Assembly (NCBI GenBank): GCA_027307335.1
Contig: DAHUXD010000060.1
Span: forward strand, 1-64,000
Length of the DNA stretch: 64,000 nt
Direction of reading: 5' to 3'
Source of the DNA: Acidobacteriota bacterium
GTDB lineage: Bacteria > Acidobacteriota > Thermoanaerobaculia > UBA5066 > Gp7-AA6
Shown piece after piece: positions 47,066 to 55,169 of this stretch. A program made the translations under genes and the position numbers. The notes beneath the pieces are model-generated. The model ran no database searches. It saw only the letters and a program-made list of their open reading frames with translations, and was not told the DNA's origin. Positions within the stretch are counted from its first letter, which is position 1. Every line of letters starts with the position of its first letter.

Positions 47066-48045
47066 TTCGCGCGAAGATCCTGGGCACCGGCGCCGCCGTC
47101 CCGAAGCGCATCCTCTCGAACGCGGACCTCGAGAAGCTCGTCGAGACCTCGGACGACTGGATCACCAGCCGCACGGGGATCCGCGAGCGCCACATCGTCT
47201 CGGAGGGCGAGCACTTCTCGGACCTCTGCACGCGGGCGGGGGAGCTCGCGCTGAAGCGCGCCCACGTGAAGCCCGAGGAGCTCGACATGATCCTCGTCGG
47301 CACGATCTCGGGCGACATGCCGTTCCCGGCGACCTCGTGCCTCGTCCAGCGCAACCTCGGCGCGACGCGCGCGGCGGCCTCCGACGTGTCGGCCGCGTGC
47401 GTCGGCTTCCTGTACGCCCTCCACCTCGCGGACGGACTGATCCAGTCGGGGAAGGCGCAGAACGTGCTGGTCATCGGCGGCGAGATCCTGTCGCGCTACG
47501 TCGACTGGACCGACCGCAACACCTGCGTCCTCTTCGGCGACGGCGCGGGCGCCGTCCTGCTCCAGGCGACGCGGGGGGACCACGGGATCCTCGGCAGCAT
47601 CATGAAGGCGAACGGCAGCTACCACGACTTCATCTGCATGCCGGGCGGCGGCTCGGACCGCCCCGCGAACGATCCGAAGTCGATCGAGGAGCGCCTGCCG
47701 TACATCAAGATGAAGGGCAACGAGACCTTCCGGGTCGCGGTGAAGGCGATGGCCGACGTGTCGCAGGAGCTCCTCTCCGAGCAGGGCTTCACGCACGAGC
47801 AGGTGGACCACTTCATCCCGCACCAGGCGAACGTCCGCATCATCGACGCCGTCAGCGAGAAGCTGAAGATCGACCCGCGGAAGGTCTACAAGAACATCGA
47901 GCGATTCGGCAACACGTCCGCGGCCTCGATCCCGATCGCGCTCGACGAGCTCGTGCGCGAGGACCGCGTGAAGGACGGCGACATGGTCCTCATGACGGCG
48001 TTCGGCGCGGGGCTCGTCTGGGGATCGGTCCTCCTGCGCTGGTGA
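47062..48045 (+). CDS. fabH: Beta-ketoacyl-ACP synthase III
   Basis: FabH starts fatty acid synthesis by condensing an acyl-CoA with malonyl-ACP. The 327-residue product has the triad Cys113 (SAACVGF), His254 (HQANVRI) and Asn284 (GNTSAAS). The start overlaps the plsX stop. Length and motifs are standard. Confidence 0.97.
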   Translation: MIRAKILGTGAAVPKRILSNADLEKLVETSDDWITSRTGIRERHIVSEGEHFSDLCTRAGELALKRAHVKPEELDMILVGTISGDMPFPATSCLVQRNLGATRAAASDVSAACVGFLYALHLADGLIQSGKAQNVLVIGGEILSRYVDWTDRNTCVLFGDGAGAVLLQATRGDHGILGSIMKANGSYHDFICMPGGGSDRPANDPKSIEERLPYIKMKGNETFRVAVKAMADVSQELLSEQGFTHEQVDHFIPHQANVRIIDAVSEKLKIDPRKVYKNIERFGNTSAASIPIALDELVREDRVKDGDMVLMTAFGAGLVWGSVLLRW

Positions 48046-48073
48046 TCGTCCCGGCCTGACGGCGGTTTCACCG

Positions 48074-48979
48074 ATGTCGCTCGCGCTGCTCTTTCCCGGT
48101 CAGGGCTCGCAGTCCGTGGGGATGGGGAAGTCCCTCTACGAGGCCTCGCCGGCCGCGCGCGCCGTCTTCGACGCGGCGGACGCGGCGCTCGGATTTCCGC
48201 TCTCGCGGCTCTGCTTCGAGGGTCCCGAGGAGGAGCTGAGGCTCACCGCGAACACGCAGCCGGCGATCCTGACGCACTCGGTCGCCGCCTTCGAGGACCT
48301 GCGCGCCCGCTTCCCGGAGCGCCTCGAGAACGCCGCGTTCGCCGCGGGACACTCGCTCGGCGAGTACTCGGCGAACGTCGCCGCGGGCGCGCTCGCGTTT
48401 CCGGACGCCGTGCGCCTCGTCCGGGAGCGCGGGCGCTTCATGCAGGAGGCCGTGCCGCCCGGCGTCGGCGCCATGGCCGCGATCGTCGGTCTCGCGCCCG
48501 CGGAGGTGGACGCCGCGTGCCGCGAGGCCGCGCACGGGGAGGCCGTCTCACCCGCGAACTACAACTCGCCCGAGCAGACGGTGATCGCGGGCCACGCGGC
48601 AGCCGTCGCGCGCGCGTCGGAAGCGTGCCTCGCCCGCGGCGCCAGGCGCGCGATTCCGCTGCCGGTGTCGGCGCCGTTCCACTGCGCACTCATGTCGCCC
48701 GCCCGCGAGAAGATGCGGCCCCTCCTCGAGGCGACGGCCTTCGCCGACGCGCGCCTTCCGGTCGTCACGAACGCCGGCGCCGAACCGGTCCGGGCGGCCG
48801 CCGGCCTCCGCGACGCGCTCGTGCGCCAGGTGGACTCGCCGGTGCGCTGGGTGGAATCGGTCCAGCGGCTCGCCCGCGAGGGCGTCGACCGCGGTCTCGA
48901 AATCGGACCGGGGAACGTGCTCGCGGGACTCGTCCGCCGGATCGAGAAGGGGATCAAGGTCGAGGGGTACTCGGGATGA
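48074..48979 (+). CDS. fabD: Malonyl-CoA:ACP transacylase
   Basis: FabD moves malonyl groups from CoA to ACP. The 301-residue product has LLFPGQGSQSVGMGK at the N-terminus, the nucleophile Ser94 in GHSLGEYSA, and His203 in SAPFHCALM. The ATGA overlap couples it to a beta-lactamase-like gene, an unusual partner in a fab operon. Confidence 0.96.
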   Translation: MSLALLFPGQGSQSVGMGKSLYEASPAARAVFDAADAALGFPLSRLCFEGPEEELRLTANTQPAILTHSVAAFEDLRARFPERLENAAFAAGHSLGEYSANVAAGALAFPDAVRLVRERGRFMQEAVPPGVGAMAAIVGLAPAEVDAACREAAHGEAVSPANYNSPEQTVIAGHAAAVARASEACLARGARRAIPLPVSAPFHCALMSPAREKMRPLLEATAFADARLPVVTNAGAEPVRAAAGLRDALVRQVDSPVRWVESVQRLAREGVDRGLEIGPGNVLAGLVRRIEKGIKVEGYSG

Positions 48980-49899
48980 GGGGGCGCCTCGCGCTCCTCC
49001 TCGCGTCTCTCGCCCTGCTCGCCCGCTGCGCCACGACGGCCCCGTCGACCGCGGCGAGGCTCGACGCCGCCGTGCAGGGCGCGGAGTCGCGCTGCCGCTG
49101 CCGGATGGGCGTCTCCGCGCGCCACCTCGAGTCGGGCCGCACGTACGAGCACAACGCGCAGTCGGAGTTCGAGTCGGCGTCCGTCATCAAGATCGCCGTT
49201 CTGACCGAAGCCATGGCCGAGGTCCGCGACGGGAGGGTCGACCTCGCCGGGCGCTGGGACCTGACGGCCGAGAAGAAGGCGGACGGGTCCGGCACGCTCC
49301 TGCTCCTCGACGCGGGCCTGAATCCCACCTGGAACGACCTCGCGACGCTGATGATCGGCCCGTCCGACAACACCGCCGCGAACGCGTGGATCGTCCGGCT
49401 GGGCGTCGACACGATCAACGCCCGGATGACCTCGCTCGGCTACGAGCACGTCCGGCTCTTCGGCACGATCCCGTGGCTCACGCAGAAGGACGAGGATCCG
49501 TCGCCGTGGAAGGGCTTGCGGCTGGGCATCCTCACCCCGCACGAGGTGGCGGACTGGATGGCGCGCGTCGCCCGCGGGGAGCTCCTCGACGCCGACTCGT
49601 CGAAGCGCATCTTCGAGTACCTCGACAAGGATCCCAGCCGGATGCGGATCGCTCGCCGCTTCCCCTCGAGCTTCCTGTGGGCGGGGAAGACGGGCTCGAT
49701 GTCGGGCGTGCGCAACGACTCGGGCATCCTCCGCACGAAGAAGGGCCGGTTCGTGCTCGTCGTGTTCACGGATCAGAGCAAGGCGGAGGGCTTCGGCGCG
49801 GCCGACCATCCCTCGGTGCTCGCGATCGCCGACGTGTCGAAGGCCATCGTCGACGCGTGGAGCGCGGAGCTGCCGGACGTGACGGAGAAGCCGGAGTGA
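48976..49899 (+). CDS. Class A beta-lactamase-like serine hydrolase (secreted)
   Basis: The predicted exported serine hydrolase (307 residues) has the class A beta-lactamase/D-Ala-carboxypeptidase fold. A hydrophobic leader (GRLALLLASLALLARC) is followed by Ser69-V-I-K72, S130-D-N132 and K238-T-G240. The Glu166-x-x-Leu-Asn omega-loop motif needed for deacylation in true class A beta-lactamases is not visible; the region reads WLTQKDEDPSPW. It is therefore probably not a resistance enzyme. The Cys after the leader lacks a good lipobox (LLARC). ATG overlaps the fabD stop. Confidence 0.85.
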   Translation: MRGRLALLLASLALLARCATTAPSTAARLDAAVQGAESRCRCRMGVSARHLESGRTYEHNAQSEFESASVIKIAVLTEAMAEVRDGRVDLAGRWDLTAEKKADGSGTLLLLDAGLNPTWNDLATLMIGPSDNTAANAWIVRLGVDTINARMTSLGYEHVRLFGTIPWLTQKDEDPSPWKGLRLGILTPHEVADWMARVARGELLDADSSKRIFEYLDKDPSRMRIARRFPSSFLWAGKTGSMSGVRNDSGILRTKKGRFVLVVFTDQSKAEGFGAADHPSVLAIADVSKAIVDAWSAELPDVTEKPE

Positions 49900-49912
49900 G
49901 GGGTCGGGGCGA

Positions 49913-49918
49913 TACACT
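49913..49918 (+). promoter_or_regulatory. -10 element (TACACT) of fabG
   Basis: TACACT ends 9 nt before the fabG ATG, with no ribosome-binding site between. This may give fabG-acpP-fabF a promoter independent of plsX. Confidence 0.45.
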
Positions 49919-49927
49919 CCGCGTCGC

Positions 49928-50671
49928 ATGAAACGTTTCGAAGGCAAGACAGCCCTCGTCACCGGCGCGTCCCGGGGCATCGGGGAGGCGATCGCGCGGC
50001 GCCTCGCCGCGGAGGGCGCGACCGTCCTCGCCGCGGCACGGTCGACCGACGCGCTCTCGCGCGTCGTCTCGGAGATCGAGTCCGCCGGCGGCAAGGCCGA
50101 GGCGCTCGCGCTCGACCTCGCCGACTCCGCCTCGATCGAGGCCGCGGTCAGGGCGGCGCTCGCGGCGCACCCCGAGATCCACGTCCTCGTCAACAACGCC
50201 GGCGTCACCGAGGACAGCCTGATCCTCCGCATGAGCCGCGACGCCTGGGACCGCGTCCTCGGGACCAACCTGACCGGCGTCTTCCTGCTCACGCAGGCGC
50301 TCGTCAAGGGGATGGTCCGCAAGCGCTACGGCCGCATCGTCAACGTGACGTCGGTCGTGGGTCTCATGGGGAACGCCGGGCAGGCCAACTACGCCGCGTC
50401 GAAGGCCGGGCTGATCGGCCTCACGAAATCGATCGCGCGCGAGCTCGCCTCTCGCCGCGTCACGTGCAACGCGGTCGCGCCCGGTTTCATCGCGACCGCG
50501 ATGACGGAGAAGATGACCGACGCCGCCCGCGCGGCGCTGTCGACGCAGATCCCGCTCGAGCGCCTCGGCACCCCCGACGACGTCGCGGCGGCCGTCGCGT
50601 ACCTCGCGTCCGACGAGGCGTCGTACGTCACGGGCACCGTCGTCAACGTGTCCGGGGGCTTGTACATGTAG
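49928..50671 (+). CDS. fabG: 3-oxoacyl-ACP reductase
   Basis: FabG is the NADPH-dependent ketoreductase of fatty acid elongation. The 247-residue SDR product has the TGASRGIGEAIA glycine motif near residue 12, NNAG near 89, and the catalytic Ser142, Tyr155 and Lys159 (YAASK). The C-terminus YVTGTVVNVSGGLYM is typical. Confidence 0.96.
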   Translation: MKRFEGKTALVTGASRGIGEAIARRLAAEGATVLAAARSTDALSRVVSEIESAGGKAEALALDLADSASIEAAVRAALAAHPEIHVLVNNAGVTEDSLILRMSRDAWDRVLGTNLTGVFLLTQALVKGMVRKRYGRIVNVTSVVGLMGNAGQANYAASKAGLIGLTKSIARELASRRVTCNAVAPGFIATAMTEKMTDAARAALSTQIPLERLGTPDDVAAAVAYLASDEASYVTGTVVNVSGGLYM

Positions 50672-50687
50672 CCGACGCGATTTTTCT

Positions 50688-50742
50688 CGGGTTTCGGCCC
50701 GGCTCGCCGGCCCGAAACCCGACGCGGCGTTCTCTCGCCGCG
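50688..50742. terminator. Two stacked hairpins between fabG and acpP
   Basis: CGGGTTTCGGCCCGGC (50688-50703) pairs with GCCGGCCCGAAACCCG (50706-50721) with one mismatch; then CGCGGCG (50723-50729) pairs with CGCCGCG (50736-50742). Neither has a T-tract. They may attenuate readthrough or stabilise the acpP mRNA. Confidence 0.55.
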
Positions 50743-50815
50743 GGTCTTGCCCCGGGGGGGCATCTAGGGAACAATACGGCGTCTTTTTCAGAACCAGCGA
50801 CGAAGGGAGAGTGGA

Positions 50816-51055
50816 ATGGCCGTCGAAGAAAAGGTGAAGAGCATCATCGTCGAGCAGCTCGGCGTGGACGCGAACGAAGTCACTCCGGAGGCGTCTTTCG
50901 TCGATGATCTCGGCGCCGACTCGCTCGACACCGTGGAGCTCGTCATGGCGTTCGAGGAGGCCTTCAACATCGAGATCCCCGACGAGGCGGCCGAGAAAAT
51001 CCAGAAGGTCAAGGACGCCGTCGATTACATCGAGAAGAACTCCTCGAAAAACTGA
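50816..51055 (+). CDS. acpP: Acyl carrier protein
   Basis: This 79-residue carrier has the phosphopantetheine-bearing Ser36 in [10 protein letters not shown]. It is highly acidic, as expected ([17 protein letters not shown]). A purine-rich ribosome-binding site (GAAGGGAGAG) precedes ATG 50816. It is 6 nt from fabF. Confidence 0.97.
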   Translation: MAVEEKVKSIIVEQLGVDANEVTPEASFVDDLGADSLDTVELVMAFEEAFNIEIPDEAAEKIQKVKDAVDYIEKNSSKN

Positions 51056-51061
51056 AAACAG

Positions 51062-52321
51062 ATGCCCCGTTTTTCCTCCCCGCGCCGCGTGGCCGTGACG
51101 GGGCTGGGTCTGGTTTCCCCGCTCGGCATCGGCAATCGTGAGAACTGGGACGCCCTGACGGCCGGCCGCTCCGGTCTCGGGCCGATCACCCGTTTCGACG
51201 CCTCGCGCTTCAACTCCCGGATCGCGGGCGAGGTGAAGGGGTTCGATCCGTCCCTGTACATCGAGAAGAAAGAGATCAAGAAGATGGACATCTTCATCCA
51301 TTACGCGATGGGGGCGGCCCATCTCGCGATGGAGGACTCGGGCGTCCAGGTCACGGACGAGAACCGCGAGCGCTTCGCCGTCGTCGTCGGCTCGGGCATC
51401 GGCGGACTCCCGATCATCGAGGAGACCCACAAGAAGTACCTCGAGAGCGGCGGCAACCCGCGCACGATCTCGCCCTTCTTCATCACCGGCCTGATCGTCA
51501 ACGAGGCCGGCGGCAACATCTCGATCAAGTACGGGATGAAGGGGCCGAACCTCGCGATGGTGACGGCCTGCACGACGGGCGCGCACTCGATCGGCGAGGC
51601 GTACCGCATGATCCAGAACGGCGAGGCGGACCTCGCGCTCGCCGGAGGCACCGAGTCGGTGATCACCCCGCTCGCCGTCGGGGGCTTCGCCATCATGAAG
51701 GCGCTGTCGCAGCGCAACGACGACCCGCAGCGCGCCTCGCGTCCCTGGGACCGCGACCGCGACGGCTTCATCATCGCCGAGGGCGCGGGCATCGTCATCC
51801 TCGAGGAGATGGAGTCCGCGAAGAAGCGCGGGGCGCGCATCTATGCGGAGATCGCCGGATACGGCATGTCCGGCGACGCGTTCCACATCGCGGCCCCGTC
51901 CGAGGACGGCGACGGGCCCGCCCGCGTCATGCGCAACTGCCTGGAGGACGCAGGAATCGGCCCCGAGAAGATCGACTACATCAATGCGCACGGCACCTCG
52001 ACGCCGGCCGGCGACAGGGCCGAGACGCTCGCGATCAAGAGGGTGTTCGGCGAGCACGCGAAGAGGCTGGCGGTCTCCTCGACGAAGTCGATGACGGGAC
52101 ATCTGCTCGGCGCCGCCGGCGGCCTCGAGACCGGGATCTGCGCCCTCGCGCTGCACCACGGGGTCCTCCCGCCCACGATCAACTACGACACGCCCGACCC
52201 GGAGTGCGACCTCGACTACGTGCCGAACACCGCGCGGCAGAAGAAGGTCGATTACGTCCTCTCGAACTCCTTCGGCTTCGGCGGCACGAACGGCTGCCTC
52301 ATCCTGAAGAGAATGGATTGA
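51062..52321 (+). CDS. fabF: Beta-ketoacyl-ACP synthase II
   Basis: FabF elongates acyl-ACP. The 419-residue product has the catalytic Cys170 ([10 protein letters not shown]), His310 ([11 protein letters not shown]) and His347 ([11 protein letters not shown]). Sequence and length are standard. It is followed after 7 nt by etfB. Confidence 0.97.
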   Translation: MPRFSSPRRVAVTGLGLVSPLGIGNRENWDALTAGRSGLGPITRFDASRFNSRIAGEVKGFDPSLYIEKKEIKKMDIFIHYAMGAAHLAMEDSGVQVTDENRERFAVVVGSGIGGLPIIEETHKKYLESGGNPRTISPFFITGLIVNEAGGNISIKYGMKGPNLAMVTACTTGAHSIGEAYRMIQNGEADLALAGGTESVITPLAVGGFAIMKALSQRNDDPQRASRPWDRDRDGFIIAEGAGIVILEEMESAKKRGARIYAEIAGYGMSGDAFHIAAPSEDGDGPARVMRNCLEDAGIGPEKIDYINAHGTSTPAGDRAETLAIKRVFGEHAKRLAVSSTKSMTGHLLGAAGGLETGICALALHHGVLPPTINYDTPDPECDLDYVPNTARQKKVDYVLSNSFGFGGTNGCLILKRMD

Positions 52322-52328
52322 TTCGCCC

Positions 52329-53114
52329 ATGAACTCGCTGGTCTGCATCGCGTACGTTCCCGACACCGAGACGAAGATCAAGATCGGCGCCGACGGCAAG
52401 TCGATCGACGAGGCGGACGTGAAGTGGATCGTCTCGCCCTACGACGAGTACGGCCTCGAGGAGGCGCTGAAGACGAGGGAGGCGAAGGGCGCGGGCACCG
52501 TGACCGTGCTCGGCGTCGGTCCGGAGCGCGTGAAGACGGGGCTCCGGGAGTGCCTGGCGCGCGGCGCCGACGAGGCGATCTGGGTGGACACGGGCGCGGT
52601 CTCCGCGCTCGACGCGCTCGGGACGGCGAAGGCGCTCGCGGCGGCCGCGAAGGGCGGCGCCTACGACTTCTACTGGTTCGGCCAGAAGGGCGTCGGCTTC
52701 GACGAGTCGCTCGTCGGTCCGATGTTCGCGGAGCTCATGGGCGTGCCGCACGTCGGCAGCGTGATCAAACTGGAGCTCGGCGACGGCAAGTTCACGGCGC
52801 ACCGCGAGATCGAGGGTGCGCACGAGGTCGTCGAGTGCACGCTGCCAGTGGTGCTCACCGCGCAGAAGGGCCTGAACGAGCCGCGGTACGCGTCGCTCAA
52901 GGGCATCATGGCCGCGAAGAAGAAGCCGATCGCCGAGAAGAAGCTCGCGGACCTGGGAGTTCCCGAGGCCGACCCGGCGCAGGCGAAGACGCGGTGGCGC
53001 AAGCTCGAGCTGCCGCCGGCGCGGCAGGCCGTCCGGCTCGTGCCGCCGGACGATCCGGCCGCGGCGGGCCGCGAGCTCGCGAGGCTGCTGCGCGAAGAAG
53101 CGAAGGTGATCTGA
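52329..53114 (+). CDS. etfB: Electron transfer flavoprotein beta subunit
   Basis: This is the beta subunit of the ETF that takes electrons from acyl-CoA dehydrogenases. The 261-residue product has KIKIGADGKSIDEADVKWIVSPYDEYGLEEAL near residue 17 (AMP-binding type) and DFYWFGQKGVGFDESLVGPMFAELMG near residue 114. Adjacent etfA follows after 1 nt. Placing etf right after fab is not classical but suggests shared lipid metabolism. Confidence 0.93.
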   Translation: MNSLVCIAYVPDTETKIKIGADGKSIDEADVKWIVSPYDEYGLEEALKTREAKGAGTVTVLGVGPERVKTGLRECLARGADEAIWVDTGAVSALDALGTAKALAAAAKGGAYDFYWFGQKGVGFDESLVGPMFAELMGVPHVGSVIKLELGDGKFTAHREIEGAHEVVECTLPVVLTAQKGLNEPRYASLKGIMAAKKKPIAEKKLADLGVPEADPAQAKTRWRKLELPPARQAVRLVPPDDPAAAGRELARLLREEAKVI

Positions 53115-53115
53115 C

Positions 53116-54084
53116 ATGAAATTCCTCGTCTTCATCGAGCAGCGCGACGGGAAGATCCGCAAGGCCTCGCTCGAGGCGCTGTCGCTCGCGAAGAAGCTGG
53201 GCGGCGGGCCGGCCGCGGCCGTGCTCCCTGGCAAGGGCGTCACCGCGCTCGCGAAGGAGCTCGGCAAGTACGGCGCGGGCACCGTGTACGTGGCCGACCG
53301 CGACGACCTCGCGCTGTACTCGAACAAGGGATACGTCGGCGCGCTCGACGCGGCCGCGAAGAAGGCGTCGCCTGACGCCGTGCTCATCGCGGCGACCGCC
53401 ATGGGCAAGGACGTCGCGCCCCGGTTCGCCGCGCGCCGCGACGTCTCCGTCCTCGCCGACGTGATGGACCTCCGGGTCGAAGGCGACCGCCTCGTGGCCT
53501 GGCGTCCGGTCTACTCGGGCAAGGCGCGCGCGGAGGTGGACTGCGGCGCCGCGAAGCTGCAGATCGCCACGGCGCGCCCGAACGTGTTCCCGGCGGAGGC
53601 CGATGCGGCCACGCCCGATCCGGCCGTGGAGGCTCTCGACCTCGGCGACGTCGCGCCCCGCGCGAAGGTGCTGCGGGTCGAGACGTCCGAGTCGAAGGAG
53701 CTCGACGTCTCCGAGGCGGACGTCATCGTCTCGGGCGGCCGGGGCATCAAGGGGCCGGAGGGATGGCCCGTCATCCGCGACCTCCAGCAGGCGCTCGGCG
53801 CGGCCCTCGGCGCGTCGCGCGCCGTCGTGGACGCCGGCTGGATCGACCATCAGCACCAGGTGGGACAGACCGGCAAGGTCGTCTCGCCCACGCTCTACGT
53901 CGCCTGCGGGATCTCGGGCGCGATCCAGCACCTGGCCGGCATGGGAACGTCGAAGGTCATCGTCGCGATCAACAAGGACCCCGAGGCGCCGATCTTCAAG
54001 GTCGCGACCTACGGGGTCGTGGGCGACCTCTTCCAGATCGTGCCGGAGTTCGCGAAGGCGGTTCGAGCGGCGAAACAAGAATAG
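53116..54084 (+). CDS. etfA: Electron transfer flavoprotein alpha subunit
   Basis: This 322-residue subunit binds FAD in the C-terminal domain: [13 protein letters not shown] near residue 207, [29 protein letters not shown] near 230 and [31 protein letters not shown] near 262. It would hand electrons to the membrane Fe-S oxidoreductase encoded 1.1 kb downstream. A hairpin repeat follows its stop. Confidence 0.95.
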   Translation: MKFLVFIEQRDGKIRKASLEALSLAKKLGGGPAAAVLPGKGVTALAKELGKYGAGTVYVADRDDLALYSNKGYVGALDAAAKKASPDAVLIAATAMGKDVAPRFAARRDVSVLADVMDLRVEGDRLVAWRPVYSGKARAEVDCGAAKLQIATARPNVFPAEADAATPDPAVEALDLGDVAPRAKVLRVETSESKELDVSEADVIVSGGRGIKGPEGWPVIRDLQQALGAALGASRAVVDAGWIDHQHQVGQTGKVVSPTLYVACGISGAIQHLAGMGTSKVIVAINKDPEAPIFKVATYGVVGDLFQIVPEFAKAVRAAKQE

Positions 54085-54087
54085 ACA

Positions 54088-54125
54088 CCCCTCTCCCTCC
54101 GGGAGAGGGGGTAGGGGTGAGGGGA
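54088..54125. repeat. Dispersed hairpin repeat, copy 3
   Basis: CCCCTCTCCC (54088-54097), loop TCC, GGGAGAGGGG (54101-54110) followed by GTAGGGGTGAGGGGA. It lies at the convergent etfA/YihY junction and matches the copies at 15768 and 27483. Confidence 0.85.
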
Positions 54126-54167
54126 GAACCCTCGCCACCGCACCTTTTCCTTCCTCCCAGGCTCCCT

Positions 54168-55085
54168 CTACTCCGGCATCTCCTTCTTCACCCTCTCGAC
54201 CCGCACCGCGCCCCTCGTGACGCGCAGACGGTGCTCTTCGAAGTGCCTCGCCTGGACGCGCGTGAAGACCGCGCCGAGCAGCACGAGCAGCGAGGCGAAG
54301 TAGACCCAGAAGAGCATCACGATCATCGACCCCGCGGTGCCGTACTCGAGCGCGATCTCGCTGCGCCCCATGTAGAAGCCGATCGCCCACTTGCCGACGG
54401 AGAGGAGCAGCGCCGTCAGCAGGGCGCCCGCCCAGACGTCGCGCCAGGGGATCTCGACGTCCGGGAGCACCCGGTAGAGGAGCGCGAACAGCACCGTCAC
54501 GAGGAGCCAGCTGACGATCGCGTTTCCCGTGTCGAAGATGGCCGAGGGAAAGTTCGCGTGCCGCTCGGCGACGGTCTGCAGCGCGTGGAGCGTCGTCGAG
54601 AGGACGAGCGAGACGACGAGGACGAACCCGAGCGCGAGGAGCAGCGCGAACGAGACCACACGCTTCCACACGAGGTTGCGGAGCATCGGCCCCGGTTTCG
54701 GCGCGACGTCCCACATCCGGTTGAGCGAGTCCTGGAGCTGCACGAACACCGCGGTCGTTCCGACCACGAAGGTGGCGATCGCGATGATCCGCGCAACGAT
54801 CCCGTGCATCTCGACGGCGGCGCGCCCGAGCATCGCGTCGACCGCGACCGCCGGGTCGTGGCCCATGAGCAGCTCGAACTGGCCGATGATCTGACGCCGG
54901 ACCGCCGACGGGTCGAAGAGGAGCGCGGCGCCCTCGGTGAACACGACGAGAACCGGCCCGAGCGAAAACAGCGCGAAGAAGGCGAGGGCCGCGCTGTAGG
55001 TGAACGCGTCCCGCTCGATCCAGATGTGGAAGGTCTCGCGCAGGATGGCGCGCCAGTCCACGGATCGACCGTCGTGTTCCCTCAT
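54168..55085 (-). CDS. YihY/UPF0761 family inner-membrane protein
   Basis: The 305-residue protein of the YihY (BrkB-like) family has six membrane helices. It has the family features TYSAALAFFALFSLGPVL near residue 29 and, near 210, YRVLPDVEIPWRDVWAGALLTALLL, then GTAGSMIVMLFWVYFAS near 256. Function uncertain; older names (ribonuclease BN) are not supported. It sits on the opposite strand between etfBA and its likely partner oxidoreductase. Confidence 0.9.
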   Translation of the reverse strand: MREHDGRSVDWRAILRETFHIWIERDAFTYSAALAFFALFSLGPVLVVFTEGAALLFDPSAVRRQIIGQFELLMGHDPAVAVDAMLGRAAVEMHGIVARIIAIATFVVGTTAVFVQLQDSLNRMWDVAPKPGPMLRNLVWKRVVSFALLLALGFVLVVSLVLSTTLHALQTVAERHANFPSAIFDTGNAIVSWLLVTVLFALLYRVLPDVEIPWRDVWAGALLTALLLSVGKWAIGFYMGRSEIALEYGTAGSMIVMLFWVYFASLLVLLGAVFTRVQARHFEEHRLRVTRGAVRVERVKKEMPE

Positions 55086-55155
55086 GGCGCTCTTCCCTGC
55101 AACGGACGTTCCGCGGTCGATCCATCCCGATCTAGGCGCTTCTGGGTGCTCGGGT

Positions 55156-55161
55156 TAAGAT
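55156..55161 (+). promoter_or_regulatory. -10 element (TAAGAT) of the Fe-S oxidoreductase gene
   Basis: TAAGAT ends 8 nt before ATG 55170, again at leaderless distance. Confidence 0.4.
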
Positions 55162-55169
55162 CCGCGCCG

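Noticed and set aside
48976-49899. Antibiotic resistance beta-lactamase
   Set aside because: The deacylating Glu166 motif is not visible and the gene is inside a housekeeping fab operon.
54168-55085. Ribonuclease BN
   Set aside because: That old label of the YihY family is not supported; the protein is a polytopic membrane protein.
53763-55169. Upstream extension of the Fe-S oxidoreductase frame and similar long frames (for example 15329-17530)
   Set aside because: The translated parts are Arg/Ala/Pro-rich without family features and overlap well-supported genes.
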